DNA of 64,000 nucleotides from contig NC_079233.1 in assembly GCF_028502605.1 (NCBI RefSeq), positions 558,001 through 622,000 on the forward strand, in the 5' to 3' direction. This document shows, piece by piece, positions 43,406 through 56,006 of this stretch. Numbering within the stretch: position 1 is the first letter of the stretch; each line of letters begins with the position of its first letter. This DNA is from Trichoderma breve. Lineage: Eukaryota; Ascomycota; Sordariomycetes; Hypocreales; Hypocreaceae. A program made the translations under genes and the position numbers. The notes under the pieces are model-generated. The model did not search any database and was not told where the DNA came from. It saw nothing but the letters and a program-made list of their open reading frames with translations.

Positions 43406-44841
43406 AATACTTGAAACCCCACATTGGTCAAGACGATGCGATGGAGGTTGCAATTCTTGTACAAAAAAGCATAGAGCGCTTATTGGTTGCTATTTAGACA
43501 TGAGCATGATGAGCTTCAGATTGGCAATGTTCACTTGCTCGATTCGTTAACCTTGGGACTATTGCTTGGACATAGATTGGCATATAGACATTAATAGCAT
43601 ATGGGTTTAGAATAGTTTTATATGACTTGACGAGATGAGCAAGCGAAAGCTAAGGTGTGTATGAGATCAACCCGGAGGCTAAAGTCTAGCAGTTGGACCA
43701 GATCACCAAGATGTTAGGCCTACATGGGTCATGATAATGCAGCCGTCTCTCGGAGTGCTAAATACATGTACATCTAATACTTGCAAGCCGGTATTATCAC
43801 AGGATCCCAAATTACATAATTGCTCCGTAATGTCTTGGTATTAGTATCTGGTTGATGGATTGACACATGTATGTGCATGCAGTAAGTACATACCTAGGTA
43901 CATGTAAGCAGGGGTGACTGTCTGATATGGACCGAATAGAAAGACGGCTGAATATACGCGTACGTGATGGCTGAGTCAAACCGCCAAAGAGGCTGTTTTT
44001 AATCAGCCAGCTCAATCATGCGGTAATATTTGCATGTCAACAATGGCTTGTTTATTGTGTGGCCAACCAATTGAGTTATTGTGTACTCACTCATATGCGT
44101 CAAAAGCGCCCTTCCGACATGCAGATATGAGTACATGTGAAGCGTCACTGTTTTTTCTCCAAAAGCCACACCCCGCCACAGTCGAAAGTTGGAGCAAATA
44201 TGGAAATCTTGGAACTAAAATACGGATATGGAGCACCAGACGTTGTATTAGCGACGCCCTTAACTGTACTTTACTTTCTTAGAGTCACACAACATGCAAC
44301 ATACGTGGGCAAGTTATAGGTAGTTTGAATGCCGAATGTGCCGAGAGCATCACAAGGGCGCTGCCTCGAGAACAGCCTCTGTGCACGATGATGATGCCAC
44401 TGAAAGATTGGATGAATCAAGAATAAAAACCCGACTTGTAGTCATATTTTCCTATTTTCCGCTGTCAGTGGAGCATCGCCAATGTCATTTTCGCTGCCGG
44501 TCCAGCGTCCCTTCAGCGTCCACTCCATTAAAAACGTCCGGAGTCGGAGCCTGCAAAAAAGACGTCAGTGGGGCCACCCCGCGAATCGGGAGCCCTCAAT
44601 TCAAGAGGTTGCAGTTTCCATGCGATTTGGATAATTCGCCTCCAAAACCTGCAACCTTCAGGCCATTTCTGTATGACTCAGAATCTTTTTGAGCCTCTAC
44701 CCCAGATCACCTTTATTTTCTTTATTTATTCTTCTTGCACCTTAACATCTCTGTTGGCATTGGACAGCGCAATTCCTCTCGCCCTCTCGCCCTCATCATC
44801 ATCACCCCGCCTAACCCACCGGCCCGTCGCCACTGTTCAAG
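43406..44841. other. Intergenic: cluster border and 2-isopropylmalate synthase promoter
   Basis: About 1.4 kb without a supportable gene. The left part (43.4-44.3 kb) is AT-rich with repeated TACATGTA-like words. The right part (44.4-44.84 kb) is richer in GC, with a CT-rich tract (CTCGCCCTCTCGCCCTC) just before the synthase start, as in strongly expressed fungal genes. Confidence 0.5.
44538..44547. promoter_or_regulatory. Leu3-like site (CCG-N4-CGG)
   Basis: CCGGAGTCGG lies about 300 bp upstream of the 2-isopropylmalate synthase start. The half sites and spacing match the CCG-N4-CGG core bound by Leu3, the leucine-pathway Zn2Cys6 regulator. The match is seen directly; function is inferred. 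Confidence 0.45.
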
Positions 44842-47256
44842 ATGGTCATGTACGCTGGAACTGCCCTGGTCAATCGGCCATCGTGACGCATGCAGAGAGC
44901 TAACGCTGGCAATCCGTCATCTACAGGCTCAAGGAACCGTGGAAGAAGTACAAGGCGTTCAAGGTAAACCAACTGGATGCTGGTCAATTGTTCTGCCGTC
45001 AACTAACATACCGTGCCTAGCCGCTGCGTCTGCCCAACCGACAATGGCCTGACAAGGTCATCGAAAAGGCTCCTCGCTGGCTGTCGTATGTCGCAAACAC
45101 CTTTCCTGACTCTTCCAGCGCATGGGTCGTCGCTAACATCTTCCGAAGCTCGTGCCTCCGCGATGGCAACCAGAGTCTGCCCGATCCAATGGTATGTCTT
45201 CGTCTTCTTCTTCATGCCGCTCGCGCGAACCAACATCGATGAAATACATGTGCGACAGTGCTGACATGGATGGGATGGTCAACAAACAGAACGGCGAGGA
45301 GAAGTGGCGCTACTTCCAGATGCTGTGTGCCCTTGGCTACAAGGAAATCGAGGTCTCTTTCCCCTCTGCGTCCCAGATCGACTTCGACTTCACTCGCCGC
45401 TTGATCGAAACCCCCGGCGCCGTGCCAGACGACGTATTCCTGCAGGTTCTCTCGCCCTGCCGACCCGACCTCATTCGAAGAACTGTAGAGTCAGTTCGCG
45501 GAGCGAAAAACGCCATCATCCACATCTACCTCGCTACCAGCGAGTGCTTCCGACAGGTCGTCTTCGGCTACACTGAAGAGCAGACCCTGGAGCTCGCCGT
45601 CGAATGCACCAAGCTCGTCAGGTCTCTGACCAAGGACAATCCCGAGGCTTCTGGGACGAATTGGCAGTTCGAGTTCTCGCCCGAGTGCTTCTCCGACACC
45701 GATCCCGACTATGCTCTGAGGGTGTGTCGCGCAGTGAAAGCTGCGTGGGGCCCTAATGCAGCAGCTGGAGACCAAATCATCTTCAACTTGCCCGCCACAG
45801 TCGAGCTTGCAACCCCCAATATTTATGCAGACTTGATAGAGTATTTCAGCACCAACATTGGAGACAGAGAGAGTGTGTGCGTGTCTCTGGCAAGTCATAC
45901 CCTTTCCCCTTTTCACCTCTCACGTCTGTATCACCATCATGAAGCTAACAATTCTCTTCTCCGCAGCACCCTCACAACGATCGCGGATGCAGTTAGTATA
46001 TCCACTTCTGGCGGTACGGCGCGGTGCTAACGTTGTACAGGTATTGCAGCAGCAGAACTAGGCCAGATGGCAGGGGCTGATCGTGTCGAGGGCTGCTTGT
46101 TTGGGTTCGTACTACCTGTGTTGCTTTTGTCTTTGCGATTACGAGACAGTACTAATCATTTCACAGCAACGGAGAGAGAACGGGCAACGTCGATCTCGTC
46201 ACCTTGGCTCTAAATCTATACACACAGGGCGTGAGCCCGCAAATTGACTTCTCTGATTTGAACTCAGTCATCGAGGTAGTCGAATCCTGCACCAAGATTC
46301 CCGTCCACCAGCGTGCTCCTTACGGCGGCAGTCTGGTATGCGCAGCCTTCTCAGGCAGCCATCAAGATGCCATCAAGAAGGGATTCCAGAACCGCCAGAA
46401 TCTGGGCCTATCCAACGAAGACCCATGGATGGGGATGCCCTACCTGCCATTGGATCCCCAGGATATCGGACGCAACTACGAGGCCATCATTCGCGTCAAC
46501 TCACAATCTGGAAAGGGAGGAAGTGCCTTTATTCTGCGTGCGAAGCTGGAGCTCGACCTCCCTCGTGGTCTCCAGGTTGCCTTTTCCAAAATTGTCCAGC
46601 GACGCGCCGAGGAACTTGGACGCGAGCTTCTGGCTAACGAGATCACCAATCTCTTTGAGACAACTTACTTGGTCCAGGAGAACCACCGCCTTAGCCTTAT
46701 TGACTATAGCATCAGCCCCGACCGATCGCAGTCTCCCATGCCTAATGCATCTGGCAAGACCCAGGATACGAAGAGCATGATTCGTATTTTCGACGGTGTT
46801 ATCCTCCTGGATGGTCAAGAGATCAAGCTGCGTGGCCGGGGCAATGGACCGATCTCTAGTATGGCGGCCGCCCTCAAACAAGTCGGCATTGATCTCGACG
46901 TTCACGACTATAAGGAACACGCTATCGGTGAGGGCCGAGGTGTCAAGGCTGCCTCATATATCGAGTGCAAGCCTACGGGCATGAAGCAGACAGTCTGGGG
47001 TGTCGGTATCCATGAAGATGTGGTACAAAGCTCCCTCCTCGCCATGCTGAGCGCGGCGAGCAATGTAAGTTTTTTTTCTCTCTCACCAACAGCAGCAGGA
47101 AGAAACCATTCGATTGCTAACCATGTCCCTTCATCTCTGCAGTTCCTCACTAGCCGGCCAACTAGCCCATTCTTGAAGCCGGTTGCCACCCCTGCTTCTC
47201 AAGAGACACCTAGTGTTATATCTATTCTGGAAGAGAAGGCAGCAAACGGAATTTAA
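44842..47256 (+). CDS. leu4: 2-isopropylmalate synthase (leucine biosynthesis)
   Basis: Condenses acetyl-CoA with 2-oxoisovalerate, the first committed step to leucine. Predicted 617 residues from nine exons: 44842..44849, 44927..44963, 45021..45085, 45149..45191, 45290..45889, 45966..45990, 46041..46104, 46167..47064 and 47143..47256. The first exon is only 8 nt (MVM...[12 protein letters not shown]). Conserved stretches: [34 protein letters not shown] (metal site) and NGERTGN. The C-terminal LeuA regulatory domain is complete ([20 protein letters not shown]). Intron 5 (45890..45965) starts with GC. The stretch before LRDGNQ reads WLSSC where WLSTD is usual. No mitochondrial presequence is seen, so it is probably the cytosolic form. 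It lies beyond the cluster border, and a leucine housekeeping role is most likely. Confidence 0.9.
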
Positions 47257-48371
47257 ATCGTCAAAAATGAAAACAAAAAGGTGTTCGTGTTTATTCCATT
47301 CATGCGCCCGGAATCTTTTCTACGGTGCATTCTCATAAAAAATGGCGATGTGTAGCTGCATGCAGGCTTTTCTAGATTGAGAAATAGGTAGCTTAGTTAC
47401 GACTAGCTCTACCAGTTCAATGGTGATTGATGGGGAGAGAAAATGTAAATTAAAAATGGAAACTTTATTAAAAACTGTATCATCTATATATCTTATATGT
47501 CTACAGTGTGGCCCAAGTACTTCCATCTCCCCGTTTTTACCATGATTGGTAGTTTGAGCGGGAATGTTTCTCACAATATATGGAACTCCTTCTCTATCAA
47601 TAAAAGCCCCAACTTTGATGCTGTCCAAAGTCAATACTGCATTGTCGATGAGGTAGTTGTGAGCGCGGCTTGAGCCAATGCACCAAAGTACCAACAAAAT
47701 GCCGCATCATAATCCCGAGCCATTAACTACTGACGTTCAAGGGTTGTGATGGAGGCTGGGAAGGATTGCAATGAGGCTGAGGGGCGGATACAAAAGATGA
47801 GGACTTTTGTCCGGCAACATAACCTTCAATAGTTGGCGAGCATATTCTCTCTGCAGGAACCAACGTCAAAGATCCTTCTAGATAACACGTGGGATTTCTA
47901 TATAAGAGATACGGCGATTTAATCCTATTGTTCCGTGTCTGATGCTGAATTGAGATCATGGCAGTGGATCTTCGGCTGAATCGGCAAGACCCCTGCGAAT
48001 ATTGACGCTTAGAACCAGTAATTGCGTGATGATGGATCTCGAGCCCACAGTAAAGACGATGACAGCTTGTGATTCTAGCCCTGGAATTCGATCTGCTACC
48101 CCTTGACCTAGCAGTTACTTCCATTCAAGCTATACCGCATTTTTATACCTCTCTTACAACGTGCCATGAGTCTACTGCCTCATTGGTGTATGATGTCGAG
48201 ATCTTCGGTGAACGGATCAGATAACGGTCCAAGAGGACCAAACCTCGGACTACGAGTATATAATAGAATATCGCAGTATCGTTCCAGCTTGCTGTGCCTG
48301 AATGTGATCAATTGGCAAACTCCCAGCAATCACCAGAGTGTAGAGTCATTGTAAATTGTCGACAATAGCCG
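47257..48371. other. Intergenic region
   Basis: About 1.1 kb between the leucine gene and the acid phosphatase gene, both rightward. Only short chance frames. It should contain the synthase terminator (AT-rich at 47.45-47.5 kb) and the phosphatase promoter. Confidence 0.5.
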
Positions 48372-50287
48372 ATGAAAATGCATTCCAACACGCTCACTTC
48401 AACGCTTCTACTTGCACTGCTCGCCGAGGCTAGCTCTGCAAGAAGTCTAAACACAGTCATTGAGGCTTCGTCCGTTGCCGGCGCCGTTGCTTCAGATGCT
48501 TACCCCCCTACTAGTAGTAAGTTTCACTCTAATCCATCTACACAGCTGTCAATGCAAACAAAGTGCTGATGATTGCCGCCGCATATAAGCACACGTCAAC
48601 ACGAAATTATTCCCGCCAGAGTCCAAAGTAGGATATCCGGGCCCCACGCCCACGGGACAGGAGCCCGCTGCCATTGAAACTGCTCCCATCTATCCTTATA
48701 ACCATGGGCCTTCAGACAGTTTCCCGCTTGTTGCAGCACAGCCTTGGGGAGCGAGCAAATTCGACAGGAAAATCGATATCACAAAGTATTGGGGCAATCT
48801 TTCTCCTTGGTATTCCGTTTCCTCTGCGGATTACGGCCTTCCTGATGCGAGTCCCCTGATCCCCGATGGCTGCAACATTGTCCAGCTTCATCTCCTTTAC
48901 CGTCACGGCGCCCGATATCCCACCAGCGGCGCCGCTCCAGCTACCTTTGCCCAAAAAGTCCACAACGCGACTCAAGCAAAGGGATTCAATGTCACGGGAG
49001 AGCTGTCATTCCTCTCCGACTGGACTTATAAGCTCGGTGCAGAGCTGCTGACTCCCTTTGGCCGCAGCCAAAACTTCAATCTAGGAGTAGCCTATCGTCA
49101 GTTGTACGGCCACCTTCTGAACAACTTCACCGCCACCAACACGATTCCCGTCTTCCGCACTGAGTCCCAGGACCGCATGGTCAAGACTGCTGAGAACTTT
49201 GCTGCTGGGTTCTTTGGAGTGCCCGAGTACTTGGACCAAGTCAACATTGAGATTCTCGTCGAGTCCCCCGGCCTGAACAACTCGGGTGCTCCATATGAAG
49301 TGTGCAACAACTCCAACATCGCAAGCCGCGGAAGTATTGGATCTACAGTGGCAACTGAATTTGCTTTAAATGCCTTTAACAGCACCATTGCTCGATTGCA
49401 GTCTCAAGTGAGTTCACAATATCACTCTTGGGCCAATAATGACTGCTAATTATGAGCCCTGTTAGATCTTTGGCCTGAACCTGACTTCTACTGATGCCAT
49501 TGCCATGCTTCAGTTGTGCTCTTACGAAACTCATGCCCTAGGTTACTCGGCCTTCTGTAACCTATTCACTGAAGAAGACTTCCTAAACTATGAATACTAT
49601 TATGATCTAGTAAGTTCAATGAAGTCTCTCGCAACGCCCCTTTTACTAATACAACTAGTCCTTCTACTATAACAATGGCCCTGGTTCTCCAGTTGCCGCC
49701 GCCCAAGGCAAAGGCTACCTCCAGGAATTCGTCGCTCGCTTCACGCACTCATTCCCTGCTGCTGACTCTGCCTTGAACCTTACTTACGACGACAACAAGA
49801 CATATTTCCCATTGAACCAGTCCATCTATGCCGATGCGACCCATGAGGTCGTCGTTCTCGACACTCTCACTGCGTTCAATCTGACTGCACTGTTCCAGGG
49901 CCCGCCATTGAGTCTATCCGGCAATCAGAAGCGAAATTCTTTCGTTGCCAGCAAAATTGTGCCCTTTGCCACTCACTTCACCACCCAGATTTTGGAATGC
50001 CCCGCGCAAAAGCCTACTCGACAGATTCGTTTCTTGGTGTAAGTACCTGGGCCCGAAATCGTGCTATATAGTGTGCTAATCGTGTTTTACGCAGTAATGA
50101 TGCCGTTGTTCCCATCTCAGATTCGTATCATGGATGCCCAAAGAATGCCGATGGACTTTGCTCCTTCGACCACGTCGTATCAATCCTCCAGAAGCGGATT
50201 GACGAGATTGACTTTGACTATGACTGCTTCGCCAACTACACGGCAAAGGCGGGAGTGGACTACAACGGCCGGGCTCCAAGAAAGTGA
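48372..50287 (+). CDS. Secreted histidine acid phosphatase / phytase-like
   Basis: Predicted 549 residues from exons 48372..48516, 48620..49407, 49466..49609, 49659..50038 and 50095..50287. A hydrophobic N-terminus (LTSTLLLALLAEASSARS) is a likely signal peptide, and many N-x-S/T sites (NFT, NST, NLT, NYT) suggest glycosylation. The branch-2 histidine phosphatase signature is LLYRHGARYP, with the phospho-accepting His. The distal motif reads ATHEVVVLDTL, with Glu where phytases of the HD class have Asp. Cys residues pair plausibly for disulphides. It should hydrolyse phosphomonoesters, possibly phytate, outside the cell. The upstream Met-Lys-Met gives two possible starts two codons apart. Not obviously connected with the cluster. 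Confidence 0.87.
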
Positions 50288-50458
50288 GATCGAGGAACGT
50301 GGTTCTTAATGTGATTTACGATGTAATGAACATATGTTTTTTTAGATTGATGGGGTAAACTTCTCACTGATTAATGACTAAACGAAATTTATAAACAACT
50401 TGTGACATTTGATCAAGTCTATCGCTAAGAACTTCACTGTCTATGATAAGAAAATGAT

Positions 50459-51686
50459 CTACAATGCTGTGTCAAAAGTCTCTGAGAGTACCCCATACCG
50501 AAAGCAACTTCGAAGGGATGGGTCATGCGCGTAGAATTCATCAAGTAGCCCTGCCATGCTATAATTCGTCACGCCCTTAGCTAGCCGTAACCAATGCTGA
50601 TTAGTTACCGTCGTATCATTTACCCACGCATTCGATCCGTTCGCCGCAGTAATAGTGTTATACCCAAAGTCGTTTGCATACGCAAGCATAGGGCGAACAC
50701 CTAATTTCGAAAACCATTCAAGGCCCAAAATTCCATACAGCGTCGTAATCGGATCCCACGACGAACGAATCGTAGAGCCCCGGCCCACGTACCATTGGTA
50801 CGCGCTCAAGACTGGAGAATCAGGAGGGCAGCGCTGTGTAAGGTGTTGCCCTGAGAAGATGTCACCGCCCAGTTCACCGCCTGAGTAAGTGACACTGACA
50901 TTCTTTGGCCAGTGCTGAACAACATATGCGGTACTTTCTGGGTCTTCACCACCAAAGTTATACTCCCAGCCAGAAGGGTATTGTCCACCCATCACGACCA
51001 ACTCGCTCACTTTGGCGGAAATAAGCTGCGAGCCAGATAAGTGGCTTATATGATCTGCCTTAGATCGGAGAAGATCGGCTATGTTGGTGAGAAAGCCGAT
51101 GGAAATGATATGGATGCTTCCGTCATCAGCAGAACTCAAAATAGTACGGTAGAGCTCTACTGGGGTCGGAGTTGAATCCGCTGTTTTAATATTGCGAGGC
51201 CAATTATATGCCAATTTGCTGGCATACTCGCCATATCTGTAACAATTAGGTGGTGGCTCATATATAACAAGGTGAAATATCCGGAAAACGCTCACAAATA
51301 GTAGTAGCTGTCGAAGAATGTGTCGTTCGTAATCGGTCGAAAGGCAGCGATGGGGACATCGTTGCCGAAATAAGTAGAAAGGGACTGAAGGCGAAGGATG
51401 ATTAGTGGAACTCCTCTTTGATGTTGGCTTTCGCATGACTGTGTTCACTTACACTTGCCGCCAATGGTCCATATTGAGATGGCGTATTGATCACAATCCC
51501 TCGCAGATCCGCCAAGCCACAGCTGTGTAGAACATTGGCAATTGTCAACGCGCCGACGTCGTCGACGTCACTGAATAGATCCGTATCGATAATAATGGGT
51601 TGGCCTCCTTTCTTCGCATGCTCTGTAGCGTGCGCCAAATTTATGACGCCCTCAATGGCCAAAGCCACGAAAAGGATGAAACGCAT
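50459..51686 (-). CDS. Secreted inosine-uridine-type nucleoside hydrolase
   Basis: Predicted 366 residues from exons 51453..51686, 51296..51384 and 50459..51236. A signal peptide is likely (MRFILFVALAIEGVINLAHA). The calcium-binding signature of the family is clear: IIIDTDLFSDVDDVGAL. Later conserved pieces are IGFLTNIADLL, ELVVMGGQYPSG, EYNFGGEDPESTAYV and SSWDPITTLYG, the last carrying the distal metal-site Asp. Such enzymes cleave the N-glycosidic bond of ribonucleosides; a secreted form would salvage extracellular nucleosides. It is convergent with the phosphatase gene (171 bp apart), and together they could recover phosphate, ribose and bases from nucleotides. Confidence 0.85.
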
Positions 51687-54206
51687 CTCGATCTTGTCTC
51701 TCGTCCAGACTCGTGTAGAGTTGAGGTTTTCTGGAACGAGATTCCTGAGTCCAGCTTCAAATCATACCCCGCATGCGTAGTACGAGTATTAATGTGGGCG
51801 GTGAAGTTATCTTGCACTAAGGGCTACGGACTTAATTCGTGTTGTTGACTAAATAAATCACCCATCATGCAAGTCAAGATCATCACTCCAAACAATATGA
51901 AGTTCTCTCATTTATGGTGGCAGTGACACATCCAGGCTCAGCCGGGATATCCGCCCATATCTTACCCTGTAAATGGGCTTGTGGCGGCGGCATGTCGTGT
52001 CTTTGACAGTGGTTCAGCAACTTACCCTGAAATCAATATGCACGAGGAAGTTTCAATGTTGCACATCTCAAATCGCCTCTGCGGCGTCTTTCCGAATCCC
52101 AAGATGCAAGTTGTGGGAATATAGATCCACGTTGTTGGAGATGCCATTCTTCAGCCATCAAATCCATCCACCCGTACCGTATGTTAGTCAACCTCGAATT
52201 CCTACCCTGTCACCCGGCAGGATCGGTTTCGATGCCCACAGCACAAAACATCATAGGTCTATCTTTCATCTAACAGAGTACGTGGCATAAAAAATGTGCG
52301 CATTGAATTCGGTCACGGCCCGACTGTGGAAAGCCTATACAACAAGCCACTCAAGATAACGACGTTGGCCGGGTTAAAGTTACAGCCATGGAGAGATATA
52401 GATCATGTATGTCTAAGAAGCTTCGTACACATTTACCAGTTGGATCACCCTGTCGGCAGCTTCAGAACCCAACTTTCCATGCTCACATGACAGCAAATTT
52501 CTCCTCGCTTTCAAATCTTCCGAGAAGCTGGGAAACTAGGCTTGATATCCTCAACTCCGCTCAACTACTTCCCCAAGCACGGGATCTAGTGCTCGAGCTC
52601 TAGCCTTTGACGAGTGGAGCCGCTACGAAAGGCTCTGGCGCCGGGACTGAAGATGGTGGAGTTCTGTCAAGAGGCTAGAAAAGTCCCCTTTTGAGTAATC
52701 TAGCGTGGATCTTGGAAAATGGCTTTCCGTGATGCTTTTGTTTCAAGTGCCGAGTGTCCACATATCTATCTGCCTATCAAGGTTCAGCAAAGCATCAGAA
52801 TCCGACGACGACATTGATACTCAGGAAAAGAAAGGCTTCTTCTCAACCATGTTGATAGATTCTGGACACAGACTGAATCTACCCTAATGACAAATTAACC
52901 AAGTACCTGATTTAATCACGCGGAGCTATGCGAAACGGCCTTGTCCGTGGCTGACTCTGTGAATCCCGAACTCGGGAATGGCTTACACAAATACGGCACA
53001 CAGTACAGCACCTCCTCCTTGGTGATTCACGAGCGCGGACCAGACGCTTCCAGACGCTTCCAGACGCTATCGAATTATAGCAAGAAAAAATTGAAAAAAT
53101 ATTTCTTTGGGTAATTATTTAAACATCCTAAAACAAGGTGATTTCCATTTTCATTTCCGCTCTCGGCGTTGAAGCAAAATTATAAACTGGTGTGGCTGTT
53201 CGTTGCGCGTACCGTATGGATGGCTATAAATGCACACGTTTATATGTTCCATGCCGCAACTAGACTTACACCAACGTCGCTTGAAAACCTCCCTTGCTGG
53301 TCCCCCAGAAACCATCTAGATTGTCATTTTTTCTTCTCCACTGACAAAACAGAGTCGCTCCATTATTCCTGCAGCTGAAATGTAGATGTAAATGTAGATA
53401 TTTCGAGTCTCTCACAAGGTTCAGGCTGAAGGCCTCACAATAGCAGCATGAGGAAATGTAGCCTCTTCGACAAGCTCTCCATTTGTGAATCTCCCAAAAC
53501 ACAATCTATCCAACTAGTGCAATCCAAGAACAACTAAAAACGGCTTCTACAAAGCGCCACGCAGCCTCGCCCGCCACCAAAAGCCTCAACCCAAGGCTTA
53601 TTCCAGAGTCCCATCTCACCCCCTTTACGGCCCTTTTCTCCCCCCTTGCAAAATCACCCAAAGCAGAATCCTTCTCTCCATGGGCATCTCCAGGTTTTTT
53701 TCTTCCCCAGCTTCCCGAGTTCCCAAGAACTTGACTCCTTCGGGGTTGGATCAGACGCCTGGCTCCCTTCTCCGCAAACTTCCCCCACAAATCGTAGAAA
53801 ATAGCTTCAGCTTCGACCCCGGGCAGTCCACGCTCCACTCCTCCAGGAGAACGTCCTTGTATTGCCAATCACGGTGCCATATATGGCTTTTGAAGAAATC
53901 ATTAGGTTTAAGGCATATCCCATTAGCGGGCTAGTTTGCTTTCGCCCCAGAACCCAAGCACTCGCCTCGTAACGCAGACGATGGCAAGTCCCCTTGGGCG
54001 TATAAGAAGCTTTTTGGTGTGTTTCAAGCTATAAAAGGTCTGCAATATCCTCTCGTCAGTTGGACTCGAGTCTTGCTCTTGTTTATCTCCCCAATCATCC
54101 ACGAGGCTCCCCAGGCTCCTACTTGAGGATTACATCGACCTGCCAGAGTATTCCCATACCTCACAAATACTTGAGTTACATCTTCAGTAACAATACTTCC
54201 ATCACA
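51687..54206. other. Long intergenic region with a short tandem repeat
   Basis: About 2.5 kb between the divergent nucleoside hydrolase (-) and the sugar transporter (+). No frame resembles a protein. The decanucleotide CAGACGCTTC is repeated 2.8 times at 53041..53068. AT-rich sequence follows at 53.08-53.13 kb. The last 200 bp hold the transporter promoter, with TATAAAAGG near 54.03 kb as a TATA-like element. Confidence 0.5.
53041..53068. repeat. Short tandem repeat, 10-bp unit x 2.8
   Basis: Direct head-to-tail copies of CAGACGCTTC, perfect until the final partial unit. Too short to be a known element; probably replication slippage. Confidence 0.7.
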
Positions 54207-56006
54207 ATGGGCGTGCTTGAGAAATTCAAGATACCCAAACCCAACGATGAAGCCGGCGCCTCATGGCCCGCCATCGCAATGGGCTTCTTCGTCGCCTTTG
54301 GTGGTGTCCTCTACGGGTAAGTTAAGAGAGTTTCTTTCGCCATCATACAAGTCGCATCTTGCCAACATGTTTTCACAGATACGATACCGGTACCATCAGC
54401 GGCATCATGGCCATGCCCTACTGGAAAGACCTCTTCAGCACCGGCTACCGCAACGCCAGCGGTGATCTTGACATCACAACCTCGCAAGAGTCGGCCATCG
54501 TGTCCATCCTCTCAGCAGGCACCTTCTTCGGCGCCCTTGCCTCACCTCTGCTGTCTGATTCCTTTGGTCGTCGTCCTGCCTTGATGATCTCGACCTGGGT
54601 CTTCAACCTGGGTGTCGTGTTGCAAACGATTGCCACTGCCATCCCCATGTTCCTCGCCGGTCGATTCTTTGCTGGCTTTGGTGTCGGTTTAATCTCTGCT
54701 CTGAGTAAGTCCTCCTTATCCTCCTCTCTTACAACCATCATCACCATCTCTCTAACAAAACATCATCAAAACAGTCCCCCTCTACCAGTCCGAAACAGCC
54801 CCCAAATGGATCCGCGGCGCCATCGTCGGCGCCTACCAACTCGCCATCACAATCGGCCTCCTCCTCTCCGCCATCGTCAACAACGCAACCTCCAACCGCC
54901 CCGACTCCGGCAGCTACCGCATCCCCATCGCCGTCCAGTTCGCCTGGTCCCTCATCCTCTTCTTCGGCATGCTCTTCCTGCCCGAGACCCCCCGCTACCT
55001 CGTCCGCTCCGGCAAGCTCGACAAGGCCACCGCCGCCCTCTCCCGCATCCGCCGCCTGGCCAACGACCACCCCGCCGTCGTCGCCGAGCTCAGCGAGATC
55101 AGGGCCAACCTCGAGTATGAAAACGGCCTCAGCAAGGCTACCTACCTCGACTGCTTCCGCCCGCCCATCCTCAAGCGTCAGTTCACCGGCATGGCCCTAC
55201 AGGCCTTGCAGCAGCTGACAGGCATCAACTTCATCTTCTACTACGGCACACGCTACTTCCAGAACTCAGGCGTCTCCAGCGGCTTCACAATTTCCATGAT
55301 CACCTCCGCCATCAACGTCGCCTCCACCATCCCCGGCCTCCTCGCCATCGACCGCTGGGGCCGCCGCCCCTTACTCCTCACGGGAGCCATCGGCATGTGT
55401 GTCACCCAGCTCATCGTCGCAATCTGCGGCGCCGTGTCCACCGGCCAGCGCGACAACGGCGACATCTTCGTCAAGAACCTCGCCGGCCAGCAGACCGCCG
55501 TCGCCTTCGTCTGCATCTTCATCTTCTTCTTCGCCTCCACCTGGGGCCCCCTCGCCTGGGTCGTCACCGGCGAGATCTTCCCCCTCAACACCCGCGCAAA
55601 GTCCCTCAGCATGACCACCGCCACCAACTGGCTGCTCAACTGGGCCATCGCCTACTCAACCCCTTATCTCGTCAACTACGGCGAGGGCTTCGCCAACCTG
55701 CAGTCCAAGATCTTCTTCGTCTGGTTCGGCGCCTGCTTCCTCTGCATCGCCCACGTCTGGTTCTTCATCTACGAGACCAAGGGGCTCAGCTTGGAGCAGG
55801 TTGACCAGCTCTACAGCGAGGTTTCGAATGCTCGCAAGTCTACTACCTGGGTGCCTTCCGAGACATGGGAGCAGCACCAGCATGCCGCCGTGGCCTCTGA
55901 TGGTACAACTATAACACCAAAGGAGGAGTCTGCTGCAAAGGGCCTCGACACGGCCCATGTTGAAGAGAAGGATAGAAACGCCACAGTCGGAGAGGAGATG
56001 TCATAA
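54207..56006 (+). CDS. MFS sugar transporter (hexose-transporter-like)
   Basis: Predicted 555 residues from exons 54207..54316, 54379..54704 and 54775..56006. Family landmarks in order: FGGVLYGYDTGTISGI in helix 1, DSFGRRPAL in loop 2-3, GRFFAGFGVGLISALIPLYQ, the PETPRYLV motif after helix 6, QQLTGINFIFYYG in helix 7, RWGRRPLLLTGA in loop 8-9, WGPLAWVVTGEIFPLNTRAK in helix 10 and YETKGLSLEQVDQLY after helix 12. It should be a proton symporter or facilitator for hexoses in the plasma membrane. Third codon positions in the last exon are overwhelmingly C, unlike the cluster genes. This suggests high expression and creates long shadow frames on both strands. Confidence 0.92.
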
